Notes under the pieces: generated by a model
The model's input: only the letters and a program-made list of their open reading frames with translations
Databases searched by the model: none
Told to the model about the DNA's origin: nothing
Part shown: piece by piece, positions 1-9,057 of the stretch
How positions within the stretch are numbered: the first letter of the stretch is position 1
Layout of the letters: the number at the start of each line of letters is the position of its first letter
Translations under genes and position numbers: made by a program
DNA from: Methylacidiphilales bacterium
Lineage (GTDB): Bacteria; Verrucomicrobiota; Verrucomicrobiia; Methylacidiphilales; UBA1321
Direction of reading: 5' to 3'
NCBI GenBank assembly: GCA_026225555.1
Contig: JAMFSY010000007.1
Location: 1-64,000 of the forward strand
DNA length: 64,000 nucleotides

Positions 1-1764
1 ATGAATCTCGACACCATCGGCCAGATGTCATGCAACCCCGCCATTGGCGGATTGGCCAAGGGACAGATCGTGCGCGAGATCGATGCGCTAGGTGGGGAAA
101 TGGGGCTTAACACCGACGCGACCGGTATTCAGTTTCGCATGCTCAACGCGTCCAAGGGAGCCAGCGTTCGCGGTCCCCGTGCTCAATGTGATAAGAAGGC
201 TTACCAGTTCCGGCTGAAGGCGACCTGCGAACGGCAGGAGCGACTGGACGTGAAGCAGGGGCAGATCGCCGAAATTTTAGTGCAGGACGGGCAGGTGACC
301 GGGGTCAGCACCCAACTGGGCGTATCCTACCGGGGCCGAAGCGTGGTGGTGACCACGGGCACATTCCTGCAGGGGCTGATGCATGTCGGATTGAGAAATA
401 CTCCCGGCGGACGCATGGGCGATAGTGCCAGCGGGCTTTCGGCCTCGCTCAAGAATTTGGGATTTGAACTGAAGCGTCTGAAAACGGGCACCCCGCCCCG
501 TTTGCTTAAGAAGAGCCTCGATTTTAGCGGGATGGATTTGCAGCAAGGTGACATTCCGCCCAAACCTTTCAGTTACCTGGCCGACACCCTGAAGAAGGGC
601 CGCGACGATATCTTCACCCTTAATGAATGGCGGGACGGATTGTTCCACGTGGAACAATTGGCCTGTGCCATTACTTATACGACCGCCCAAACACACGAGA
701 TCGTCCGATCGAATCTCGACAAGTCGCCCCTTTATTGTGGTCGCATTGAAGGGATCGGGCCGCGCTATTGTCCTTCCCTGGAAGACAAGGTGGTGCGGTT
801 CGCCGATAAAGAGCGGCATCAGCTTTTCCTCGAACCCGAGGGGCGTCATACGGACGAGTATTATATCAACGGGTGCTCGACCAGCCTTCCTTTTGAGGTC
901 CAACTGGCCTTCATCCGTTCCATACCTGGCCTGGAAAGGGCGGAGATTATGCGCGCCGGTTATGCGGTCGAGTATGATTTCAGTCCCCCTACCCAGCTCC
1001 AAAGTTCCTTGGAGACCAAACGCGTCAGTGGCCTTTTCTTTGCCGGTCAGCTGAACGGGACCTCCGGTTATGAAGAAGCGGCGGCACAAGGATTGATCGC
1101 CGGGATCAATGCAGCGCGAAAGATTCAGGATAAAACCCCGCTCATCCTGGGCCGAGACCAGGCCTATATCGGGGTCCTGATCGACGATTTGGTTACCAAA
1201 GGAACCGAAGAACCCTACCGGATGTTCACGTCGCGGGCGGAACATCGGCTTTCCCTGCGCCATGATAATGCCGATTTGCGCCTAACTGAATTGGGTGCGG
1301 CAATCGGCCTGGCCACGCCGGAACGATTGCGGAAGCTTCAGGCCAAACAGGAAGCCTTGGTCGAGACCCGCCGGTTGCTCGCCACGCTCAAATGCGACGG
1401 TCAGCCTTGGGCGCATCGGCTCAAGCGTCCGGAGATTTCGTGGGCGGCCCTGCCCGATCCCTTTCAATCGGTCGATGCGGAGATCGCTTCGCAAATCGAA
1501 ACCGAGATCAAGTATGAAGGCTACCTGCGCCGTGAGCAGGCCCACATTGATCGCAATCGCGCCGACGAGGATCGGACGATTCCGGACTGGATCGATTTCG
1601 ACATTGTGCCCGGTCTCAAAGCGGAGGCGAGGGTTAAGCTTAAGACCATCCAGCCTCGCACGTTTGGTCAGGCGGGGCGTATTTCGGGAATCAATCCCAC
1701 GGACATCGCGCTGCTTCAAGTTCACGCCAAGCGGGGCAAGACGGCTGCGGCCCTGATCAAATGA
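1..1764 (+). CDS. mnmG: tRNA uridine-5-carboxymethylaminomethyl(34) synthesis enzyme MnmG (5' truncated by window start)
   Basis: DTIGQMSCNPAIGGLAKG, THEIVRSNLDKSPLYCGRIEGIGPRYCPSLEDKV and NGTSGYEEAAAQG motifs; N-terminal FAD GxGxxG segment missing, so the true start lies upstream of the window. Confidence 0.96.
   Translation: MNLDTIGQMSCNPAIGGLAKGQIVREIDALGGEMGLNTDATGIQFRMLNASKGASVRGPRAQCDKKAYQFRLKATCERQERLDVKQGQIAEILVQDGQVTGVSTQLGVSYRGRSVVVTTGTFLQGLMHVGLRNTPGGRMGDSASGLSASLKNLGFELKRLKTGTPPRLLKKSLDFSGMDLQQGDIPPKPFSYLADTLKKGRDDIFTLNEWRDGLFHVEQLACAITYTTAQTHEIVRSNLDKSPLYCGRIEGIGPRYCPSLEDKVVRFADKERHQLFLEPEGRHTDEYYINGCSTSLPFEVQLAFIRSIPGLERAEIMRAGYAVEYDFSPPTQLQSSLETKRVSGLFFAGQLNGTSGYEEAAAQGLIAGINAARKIQDKTPLILGRDQAYIGVLIDDLVTKGTEEPYRMFTSRAEHRLSLRHDNADLRLTELGAAIGLATPERLRKLQAKQEALVETRRLLATLKCDGQPWAHRLKRPEISWAALPDPFQSVDAEIASQIETEIKYEGYLRREQAHIDRNRADEDRTIPDWIDFDIVPGLKAEARVKLKTIQPRTFGQAGRISGINPTDIALLQVHAKRGKTAAALIK
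641..656. promoter_or_regulatory. candidate parS (ParB-binding) site within mnmG
   Basis: Perfect 16-bp palindrome TGTTCCACGTGGAACA, two symmetric substitutions from the canonical TGTTTCACGTGAAACA. Confidence 0.8.
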
Positions 1765-2108
1765 AGGAGCTTACTTGGGAGGCTCTGGTTGAGCGGGCTC
1801 AGCAAATCGTTACGACCACCCTCGCCGAACTGCCCGTGGAAATCCGGGTCGAGGCCCAAGGCGTCCCTTGCCTCTTTGAGCCTTATTGCCTGGACGATCC
1901 CGAGATCCTTGGCATCTACGGCCACTTTTCTCCCGGCGAAGTCTCCGAGGCCAACGGTCCCATCGTCCTCTACCTGGAAACGATCGCGGACTATTGCCTG
2001 GAGGAAGACGAGGAGTTCGACACCGAAGTACGGCTCACCTTCCTCCACGAGCTGGGGCATCATTTTGGTTGGGATGAAGGCGATTTAGAGGAGAGGGGAC
2101 TAGGTTAG
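1761..2108 (+). CDS. metallopeptidase family protein (zincin-like, HExxH)
   Basis: LTFLHELGHHFGWDEGDLEERGLG; ATGA overlap with the mnmG stop. Confidence 0.8.
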   Translation: MKELTWEALVERAQQIVTTTLAELPVEIRVEAQGVPCLFEPYCLDDPEILGIYGHFSPGEVSEANGPIVLYLETIADYCLEEDEEFDTEVRLTFLHELGHHFGWDEGDLEERGLG

Positions 2109-2131
2109 CTTAAGTCTGGGTCAAAATCGAC

Positions 2132-2166
2132 TTGCAATTCTTATTATACTTAGGTATAATAAGACC
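2132..2166 (+). promoter_or_regulatory. sigma70-like promoter (TTGCAA-N17-TATAAT) overlapped by a perfect 10-bp inverted repeat
   Basis: TTGCAA 2132-2137, TATAAT 2155-2160; inverted repeat CTTATTATAC-ttag-GTATAATAAG at 2140-2163. Confidence 0.65.
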
Positions 2167-3258
2167 ATGGCCCATTCGCTCAATCGCCAGAGCCGCGTCG
2201 GAAGGGGCGCGCCGCGTGACTTGCCGAATCGCTTTGAGAAGCTGGCGATGGATCTCGATCCCGACGTAGTCCAGCACGATCCCGAGGCCGAAGGGGAGGC
2301 GATGCCGAATCCCAAGACGACTTTTTTGGAGGATCACTCCGAATCGATCGTGGTGCGAAATAACAGTCCCGACATCGGGTTTGGCGCATCGATCAATCCG
2401 TACCGCGGTTGCGAACATGGTTGCGCCTATTGTTATGCGCGGCCCACACACGAATATCTCGGCTTCTCCGCGGGCCTCGAATTCGAAACGAAAATCATGG
2501 TGAAGCGCCGAGCCGGCGAGTTGCTGCGACGCGAGCTCTCGAATCCAAAGTGGCAGCCGCAGGCCCTCGCGATGAGCGGCGTGACCGATTGTTACCAGCC
2601 CGCCGAGCGCCAGTTTCGCATCACCCGTTCGTGTCTCGAAGTGCTGGCCGAATTCCGCAATCCGGTTTCGATCATCACGAAGAATTTTCTGGTCACGCGC
2701 GATCTTGATTTGCTGAAGGAACTCGCGAGCTTCGACGCCGTCCATGTCTTCCTTTCCATCACCACGTTGAACACCGAACTGGCGGCGAAGATGGAACCGC
2801 GGGCGAGCCGTCCCGCCTATCGTCTGCGCGCGGTGGAGATGCTGGCGAAGGCGGGCGTGCCGGTTGGGGTGATGGTTGCGCCCATCGTGCCGGGACTCAA
2901 CGACCGCGAGATCCCGTCCGTGCTTGAAGCGGCGAAATCGGCCGGAGCGAGAGATGCGGGCTACACGATGTTGCGTCTGCCCCACGGCGTGAAGGATGTT
3001 TTCCAGGACTGGTTGAAGGTCAATTTCCCCGAGAAGCTGGAGCGCATTCTCGGCACCGTGCGGGCAGTGCGCGGCGGCAAGTTGAACGTCAGCGATTTCG
3101 GTTCGCGCATGCGCGGCGAGGGGCCTTATGCCGAACAGATCCACCAAATGTTCCACGTCTTTCGCGAGCGCCTCGGCTTCGGCGCGCGCATGCCCCAATT
3201 ACGCACCGAACATTTTCGCCGACCGGGAGACCAGCAACTTTCGTTGGGGATTATGTAG
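2167..3258 (+). CDS. PA0069-family radical SAM protein
   Basis: NPYRGCEHGCAYCYARPTHEYLGFSAGLEFETKI radical SAM CxxxCxxC motif; N-terminal GRGA...NRFE. Confidence 0.88.
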   Translation: MAHSLNRQSRVGRGAPRDLPNRFEKLAMDLDPDVVQHDPEAEGEAMPNPKTTFLEDHSESIVVRNNSPDIGFGASINPYRGCEHGCAYCYARPTHEYLGFSAGLEFETKIMVKRRAGELLRRELSNPKWQPQALAMSGVTDCYQPAERQFRITRSCLEVLAEFRNPVSIITKNFLVTRDLDLLKELASFDAVHVFLSITTLNTELAAKMEPRASRPAYRLRAVEMLAKAGVPVGVMVAPIVPGLNDREIPSVLEAAKSAGARDAGYTMLRLPHGVKDVFQDWLKVNFPEKLERILGTVRAVRGGKLNVSDFGSRMRGEGPYAEQIHQMFHVFRERLGFGARMPQLRTEHFRRPGDQQLSLGIM

Positions 3259-3290
3259 GACCTGCTGAAAAAGATTTACTCTTAAAATTT

Positions 3291-3382
3291 CGGTCATCCT
3301 GAGCCTGTCGAAGGATCAGTTCTGCCTCGGTAAACGCAAAGAGGCAACCGACCCCGATCCTACGACAAGCCCAGAATGACCG
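3291..3382. repeat. REP-like nested inverted repeat (copies of TCATCCTGAGCYTGTCGAAGGATC)
   Basis: Arm 3292-3317 GGTCATCCTGAGCCTGTCGAAGGATC; opposite arm 3356-3381 GATCCTACGACAAGCCCAGAATGACC; inner stem TGCCTC 3323-3328 / GAGGCA 3341-3346. Confidence 0.75.
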
Positions 3383-3396
3383 ACTTTTTCGAGCAA

Positions 3397-4347
3397 TCAA
3401 AAACGCTTCTCCAAGACACGTCCACTGGAGAAAGTCACCGCGCTGGCATCGCGCTCGGTGAACCACTGCTCGTAATAAGTGCGTTGCAGGGTGAATTTTC
3501 CCGCGCCGGCGGCGAGCAAAAGCGCCAGCGCGCCGATTCCATCGAAGTAACGATCGTTTCCCTCCTCGCGAAACCAATCGAGAAAGGTGCGCGCATCGCC
3601 GCGGGCCGCGCAGGCCCAGAGCAGCTCCTCCCAACCCGCCGTGGCGCGAAGCAACACGGGTGTCACTCGAAAGGGATGTTCAAAACGCGGGCCAAGATGG
3701 CACCCGTCGATGCTCACGATTACGCGCAGGCGATCTCCCGGTGGATCCTTGCGGAAAAGTTCAGCCAGGGCGCGGGTGAGCCGATGAAAATCCTCCAGGT
3801 CATCCCATTCGACCAAGCCCTCCACATAGGCGTGCAGGCTCCCGCACAAAAGTGGCGCGAAGCGGAAAGGCGTGGCCGCCACCGGGTGCAACCGATGCAA
3901 CGCCTGAAGCCAAACCAAGGCAAACTCAATGGAGTGTTCGCCCGCATGAGCCTGCGGGCCAAAGATCCGCGCGGGCGGGGCATCGCTCGCCAGGAAGTCC
4001 ACGGTTTCGCGAGCGCATACCGCGCGGCCCAAAGGCGTGACGTAATCGCGCCGGTCGAGGTTCCATTCCAAGGGCGAACGGTGTCCCACACCGAGAATCA
4101 AATAGGTCTCGGCCAAGGGAGCTTCGAGCAGAGGCCGGAACGCGGCGGCATAAGCTCGCGAACTTACCCGAAAATCGATGTGAGGCGTGATGATGCCAGG
4201 AAGCGACGCTCCGGAAGGCGGCGGAGGAAGCGTTCCAGCGGGACAAAGGGCGAGGGCATCCCGGAAAAATTGGAGAGCTTTCGAGCCCTCCGAGGGATAA
4301 CAGTCGGGATGATGTTGAGCCCGGAGGACGGTGCCAGCCATGCCCAC
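3397..4347 (-). CDS. MEMO1 family / AmmeMemoRadiSam system protein B-like protein
   Basis: GIITPHIDFRVSSRAYAAAFRPL, LILGVGHRSP, AHAGEHSIEFALVWLQAL. Confidence 0.82.
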   Translation of the reverse strand: MGMAGTVLRAQHHPDCYPSEGSKALQFFRDALALCPAGTLPPPPSGASLPGIITPHIDFRVSSRAYAAAFRPLLEAPLAETYLILGVGHRSPLEWNLDRRDYVTPLGRAVCARETVDFLASDAPPARIFGPQAHAGEHSIEFALVWLQALHRLHPVAATPFRFAPLLCGSLHAYVEGLVEWDDLEDFHRLTRALAELFRKDPPGDRLRVIVSIDGCHLGPRFEHPFRVTPVLLRATAGWEELLWACAARGDARTFLDWFREEGNDRYFDGIGALALLLAAGAGKFTLQRTYYEQWFTERDASAVTFSSGRVLEKRF

Positions 4348-4487
4348 ATTCTAGCGTAAAAGTGCCAGTTTGCGGAACTTTTTCGTGGCAAGATGCGTAA
4401 GATGGCCCTATCTTAGCTTACGGCAGAAAGTGCCGCTTGGTGCCTATGAGCATGCACTTTCTACCATATGGGAGGCATATTTAACCT

Positions 4488-5885
4488 ATGAGAATCGATA
4501 AAATCCTCATCGTTGATGACGAAGATGAAGTCCGGCGCATGTTGGTCGACTACCTTACAACCCAAGGGTATACAGCTCTCGGCGTGCGTTCGATTCTCCA
4601 AGGTTCCGAGGCCATTCGAACCGATACTTTTGATCTGGTTATCGTTGATCTGCGTTTACAAGACGGCAGTGGCTTGGACTTACTGAAGCAATTAAAGCAA
4701 TTGTCTCCCAAAACCTACGGCATTTTGATGACCGGGTACGCCACGATGGAGACGGCGGTCGAAGCCATTCGGATCGGCCTGCTTGACTACATGATCAAGC
4801 CGATCCTTCCCGCGCAGCTGGATATCGTGCTGCAACGGCTCGAGTCGGTTCGGCAGCTGGAAAGTGAAAATTCCTATCTCCGCCAACAGCAGCAGACCGA
4901 AGTCGGCGGCAGCGGCGGGGGTGGAATCGTCTGGGGCCGCAGCGGCCTCATGCAGGACATTCTCGAGATGGTGAAGAAGGTCGCGCAAACGCAGGCGACC
5001 GTTCTCATTCAGGGCGAAAGCGGCACGGGCAAGGAAGTCGTGGCCCACGCCATCGTGGAAAACAGTTCCCGCGCGAACAAACCGTTCGTCAAAATCAATT
5101 GCGCCGCCGTGCCGGAGACGTTGCTGGAAAGCGAATTCTTCGGACACGAAAAGGGCGCGTTCACCGGTGCCGTTTCCCGGCGGGAAGGCCGCTTTGAAAC
5201 GGCCAACGGCGGCACGTTGTTGCTCGATGAAATCGCCGAGATTCCGATGAGCCTTCAGGTGAAGTTGCTGCGCGTATTGCAGGAACGCGAATTCGAACGT
5301 GTCGGCGGCAATAAAACCGTGCGGGTCGATGTGCGCCTGATCGCAAGCACGAATCGCGATCTGCAGGACGCGGTGCGCCAGGGCATTTTCCGTGAGGATC
5401 TTTATTACCGGCTTAACGTTATTCCCATCGCGCTGCCGCCGTTGCGGCTTCGCGGCACCGACCTGGACGATCTGGTTGAATATTTCGTTTCCCATTTTGC
5501 GCGCAAGCACGGGAAAAGCATTCAGGGCGTTTCACCCCGCGCGATGGAACGGCTGCGCGCGTATCGCTGGCCCGGCAATGTCCGCGAATTGCAGAACACA
5601 CTGGAACGCGCGGTGATCATGGCGAGCTCCGATGGCCCAGTCGAGGTTCCCGAATTTGCGGTGCAGGAGAAGGCCGCTTTCGGAACGTTGAACGTGGCCG
5701 ATACGTTGCCGACGGTCGATGAAATGGAACGCCGTCTCATCGGGCACATGCTCCTTCAGACCAACAATAATAAAACGCGCGCGGCGGAGAAGCTGGCCAT
5801 CAGCCTGCGCACGTTGCGGAATAAATTACGCTCCTACCGCACCGCCGGCTTCGATACCGCGAAGCCCGAGACGTGGGTGGCTTAG
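4488..5885 (+). CDS. sigma-54-dependent response regulator (REC-AAA+-Fis HTH, NtrC family)
   Basis: REC IDKILIVDDEDEVRRML; GESGTGKE, GAFTGA, RLNVIPIALPPLR; C-terminal Fis-type HTH. Confidence 0.95.
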   Translation: MRIDKILIVDDEDEVRRMLVDYLTTQGYTALGVRSILQGSEAIRTDTFDLVIVDLRLQDGSGLDLLKQLKQLSPKTYGILMTGYATMETAVEAIRIGLLDYMIKPILPAQLDIVLQRLESVRQLESENSYLRQQQQTEVGGSGGGGIVWGRSGLMQDILEMVKKVAQTQATVLIQGESGTGKEVVAHAIVENSSRANKPFVKINCAAVPETLLESEFFGHEKGAFTGAVSRREGRFETANGGTLLLDEIAEIPMSLQVKLLRVLQEREFERVGGNKTVRVDVRLIASTNRDLQDAVRQGIFREDLYYRLNVIPIALPPLRLRGTDLDDLVEYFVSHFARKHGKSIQGVSPRAMERLRAYRWPGNVRELQNTLERAVIMASSDGPVEVPEFAVQEKAAFGTLNVADTLPTVDEMERRLIGHMLLQTNNNKTRAAEKLAISLRTLRNKLRSYRTAGFDTAKPETWVA

Positions 5886-5946
5886 TCAGTCTTTCAAACC
5901 GTTTCTCCATGATCAGGACGCTTCGCCAAACGGCGGAGGGAGATCG

Positions 5947-7407
5947 TTAATGCGCCTTGGCCAAGGCGCTCATCTCCGCATATTCATTGTCCTCGAAAAC
6001 CGCACGGTCCCAATCGTCGCCGAGGATCTTGAATTGCTCCTTGGCCACGTCCCAGTGTTCGCCCTGCACGGCGTTCTTGGCGAAAAGGCTCCGATAATGG
6101 AAGCTGTTGGGAAGGCGCTCGAGGTAGCCCCGATACACTTTCTCCAGCGACCCCCAAATCGCTGGCTGCGCATAAACAAGCGGATCGCGGCCGCCTGCAT
6201 CGCTCATCGATTCCGCCAGGACCAGCGGAATCTTGGCGGACCAATTGTCGCTCGTCGCGCATTCCAGGCCGAAGGCCGCGACGTCCTCGTCCGAGCCGTA
6301 CCAGCGTGGCAGCAGGTACCAGCGCTTTTGCATATAGATTCCGAAGTTGTCCGGATCCGCCTGAATGCCGCGCTGAAACCAAAGTTCCATCTGATCGCGA
6401 GGCTCTTGTTTGCCGAGGACGACGGTCATCATTGCGCTCGCGATCATGGGGGTGTCCTGCGGTGCCTTTGCGTAGCTTTGGGTCAGGATCTTCTCGGCTG
6501 CGTCGAGACGTTCGCCGAAAAGCTGCCATCCGCTGGAGGTCACGGTATCGGCGTAGCCGCCGCCCCGTGCACACCACGCCTCATCGACATAGAACTCGCC
6601 ATCCAGGATATCGGCGGTGGGATTATCTCGATCGGCTGCCGTGAAAGCCCGGTCCATACCCTCCGAAACGGCCTTAAGTGTGTCGTCATCATCCTGCACC
6701 GCTTTGAGCAGATTCGATCCCTGAAAATAGAGAAAGCGGTCCGGGAAATGAGCCTCGATAAGATGCTGGTATTCCGCCGCAACTCGGGCGGCAAGATCCG
6801 GCAGGGCGGCGAGACTTATGTGCAGCTTCGGGTGGGCTTTGACGCTGATAAGATTGTTCATCGCCGCCCTGTATCCCGCGAGCTTGAAGAGCGGCGGGTA
6901 TTCGGTGGCGCCATAATCGATCATTTCACGGGTGATCTTTTGCGCTCCCGCTTCGGTTGTGCTGTAGCTGCCTGCGAAGAGGTTGTCGTCGTAAAAGACC
7001 TGCCAGCTCGAATCGTGGTTGCCCTCGCGAAGGAGATTGTCGGCATGGTCACTCAGCTGCGGCCACAGGCATTCACCATAAAAGTCGTCCCACACGACAA
7101 GATAAGCCGCGAGGCGAAGTGCCGCGCGGGCCTCGTCATCGGAAGGCCGTGCGACCGGACTCTGTTTGGCGTAAGCAGCGAGTGCGTCGTCGCGCACCTT
7201 TTGGTAAATGTCCTGATCGTGCTTCATCCGCGCAGCGAGCACGTCGGCATCGGGGAGGGGTTTTAACTTCCGCGGCGGCGGGCAGACTTCCGCCCTCGAG
7301 GCGCTGCCGCTTTCCCCCGCAAACCAGTTTAGATACGCAAAGGCGGCTCCGCAGACCAGCGCGGTTCCGACCACCACGATCCCGGCGAGAAAAAGGATCC
7401 TCTTCAT
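5947..7407 (-). CDS. membrane-anchored/secreted protein of unknown function
   Basis: Start inside the longer ORF at MKRILFLAGIVVVGTALVCGAAFAYLNWF (hydrophobic N-terminus); no recognised catalytic motif. Confidence 0.7.
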   Translation of the reverse strand: MKRILFLAGIVVVGTALVCGAAFAYLNWFAGESGSASRAEVCPPPRKLKPLPDADVLAARMKHDQDIYQKVRDDALAAYAKQSPVARPSDDEARAALRLAAYLVVWDDFYGECLWPQLSDHADNLLREGNHDSSWQVFYDDNLFAGSYSTTEAGAQKITREMIDYGATEYPPLFKLAGYRAAMNNLISVKAHPKLHISLAALPDLAARVAAEYQHLIEAHFPDRFLYFQGSNLLKAVQDDDDTLKAVSEGMDRAFTAADRDNPTADILDGEFYVDEAWCARGGGYADTVTSSGWQLFGERLDAAEKILTQSYAKAPQDTPMIASAMMTVVLGKQEPRDQMELWFQRGIQADPDNFGIYMQKRWYLLPRWYGSDEDVAAFGLECATSDNWSAKIPLVLAESMSDAGGRDPLVYAQPAIWGSLEKVYRGYLERLPNSFHYRSLFAKNAVQGEHWDVAKEQFKILGDDWDRAVFEDNEYAEMSALAKAH

Positions 7408-7436
7408 GCGAATTGGCGGAGCTTTATTTCGTCTGC

Positions 7437-8861
7437 TCAGCTCAACCCGGCGCGCAGCGCCTGCAAAGTCAGGCGCACGCCAAAGCCGGTCGCGCCGCCT
7501 TCGAGATAGGCGGGCGGCTTGGTCGTCCAGGCGGTCCCGGCGATATCGATGTGCACGAAGGGAGTTTCCTCCGCCCACAGTTTGATGAAACTCGCGCTGG
7601 CGCAGGCGCTGCCTTCGCGAAAGCTGGTATTCTTCGCCGTGGCGATTTCGGAAAGAACCGCCTCTTTATATTCCTCATCGATCGGCAGGGCCCAGACCCG
7701 TTCGCCGGTCAATTGACCCGCGGCGATGAAGGCCGCGCGCCATTTTTCATCCGAGGTGAACAAGCCGGCGCGCTGATGGCCGAGCGCCATGATACATGCG
7801 CCGGTCAGCGTGGAAAATTCGATGATGGCCGAAGGCTTGTGCGTCAGGCGCGCATGGGCGATGGCATCGACCAAAATGATGCGGCCTTCGGCATCGGTGT
7901 TGAGCACTTCGATGGTCTTGCCGTCGCGCGTGGTGATGATATCGCCGGGCCGGTAGGCATCCGGTCCGGGCATGTTCTCGGCGGAGGGAATCAGGCCGAC
8001 GAGATTGATCGGCAATTTCAATTCGGCCGCCGCGAGCATCATGCCGAGGACCGCGAGGCCGCCCATTTTGTCGAACTTCATCTCATCCATCTGCGCGCCG
8101 GGCTTGATGGAAATGCCGCCGGTATCGAAGGTCACGGCCTTGCCGATAAGTGCGAGGGGAGTCTCGCGTTTGCCTCCGCCGCGATATTCGATTTGGATGA
8201 GGCGCGGCGGATGCACCGAGCCCTGGCCCACGGCGAGGATGCCGCCGAAGCCGTCGCGCTTGAGCGCGCGTTCGTCCCAAACTTTAACGGTGAGACCGTG
8301 TCCCTTTGCAAGTTCCTGCGCCTTCTCGGCGAGAATGGCGGGGGTGAACATATTGCCGGGAAGATTGCCGAGCCCGCGGATTGTGTTGATGATCGCGCCG
8401 ACCTTCTCGGTCTCGACGGCGGCGAGGCGGGCCTGGGTGACCTCGTTCTCCTTGACCAGTACCTGCAACCGCGCGAGCACGCCGCGCGTCCGCTTGGTCG
8501 CGTCCTTGCCGAAGCCTTCGAATTTGTAGCTGGCGAGCAGCGCACCCTCCACCGCCGGGCCGACGTGTTCGGGGAAAGCGGTCAGATCGAGCGCGATTTC
8601 CTTGCTGCCCAGCTTCAACAGATGCTTCACGCCCGCGCCCGCCGCGCGGCGCAGCGTATCGGGCTCGATCTTCGCCTTGTCGCCGAGGCCGACGACCAAC
8701 GTCCGCTGGCCCTTGTCGCGCAGCAGCACGTGGCCCAGCGTCGCGCCATCGAATTCCTCCGCCGGAACACCCGCCGGTAACGGGCTCCCCTTCGTGAAGA
8801 AGGTGATCAGGTCGGGATTGCCGATTGCGGAAGAACGGACGTCGAGCTTAAGAGAGGGCAT
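7437..8861 (-). CDS. pepA: leucyl aminopeptidase (M17 family)
   Basis: NTDAEGRIILVDA M17 signature; VTFDTGGISIKP; DEMKFDKMGG. Confidence 0.95.
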   Translation of the reverse strand: MPSLKLDVRSSAIGNPDLITFFTKGSPLPAGVPAEEFDGATLGHVLLRDKGQRTLVVGLGDKAKIEPDTLRRAAGAGVKHLLKLGSKEIALDLTAFPEHVGPAVEGALLASYKFEGFGKDATKRTRGVLARLQVLVKENEVTQARLAAVETEKVGAIINTIRGLGNLPGNMFTPAILAEKAQELAKGHGLTVKVWDERALKRDGFGGILAVGQGSVHPPRLIQIEYRGGGKRETPLALIGKAVTFDTGGISIKPGAQMDEMKFDKMGGLAVLGMMLAAAELKLPINLVGLIPSAENMPGPDAYRPGDIITTRDGKTIEVLNTDAEGRIILVDAIAHARLTHKPSAIIEFSTLTGACIMALGHQRAGLFTSDEKWRAAFIAAGQLTGERVWALPIDEEYKEAVLSEIATAKNTSFREGSACASASFIKLWAEETPFVHIDIAGTAWTTKPPAYLEGGATGFGVRLTLQALRAGLS

Positions 8862-8883
8862 AAGTGGTAGCAGAATAAAACTC

Positions 8884-8966
8884 CGTCATGCCGGGCTTGT
8901 CGAGGGAGCAGTTAGTGAAAGGCTAAGCTCTAACCATCCGTCATCCTGAGTTTGTCGAAGGATCAG
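8884..8966. repeat. two direct copies of the TCATCCTGAG..TTGTCGAAGGATCAG REP-like unit
   Basis: 8884-8911 CGTCATGCCGGGCTTGTCGAGGGAGCAG and 8939-8966 CGTCATCCTGAGTTTGTCGAAGGATCAG. Confidence 0.65.
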
Positions 8967-9009
8967 CTTCCGGAATACGTCCAGATGGGGAAACAGGCAG
9001 CGTTTATTT

Positions 9010-9057
9010 AGCTGTAGCGGCGGTCTATCACCGCGGTCATAGATCGCCGCTACAGCT
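9010..9057. repeat. near-perfect 19-bp inverted repeat (hairpin)
   Basis: AGCTGTAGCGGCGGTCTAT 9010-9028 / ATAGATCGCCGCTACAGCT 9039-9057, one G/T wobble. Confidence 0.75.

Noticed and set aside
277-1263. Long minus-strand ORF inside mnmG (328 aa) and the many other shadow ORFs opposite clear genes
   Set aside because: High GC content produces long antisense ORFs; products are Arg/Pro/Gly-rich low-complexity translations with no domain signals.
3149-3164. Second parS-like sequence TGTTCCACGTCTTTCG
   Set aside because: Only the left half matches; the right half is not palindromic, so it is likely chance within the radical SAM gene.
3376-4359. 327-aa plus ORF antisense to the MEMO-like gene
   Set aside because: Shadow ORF; the minus-strand product has clear MEMO family motifs.
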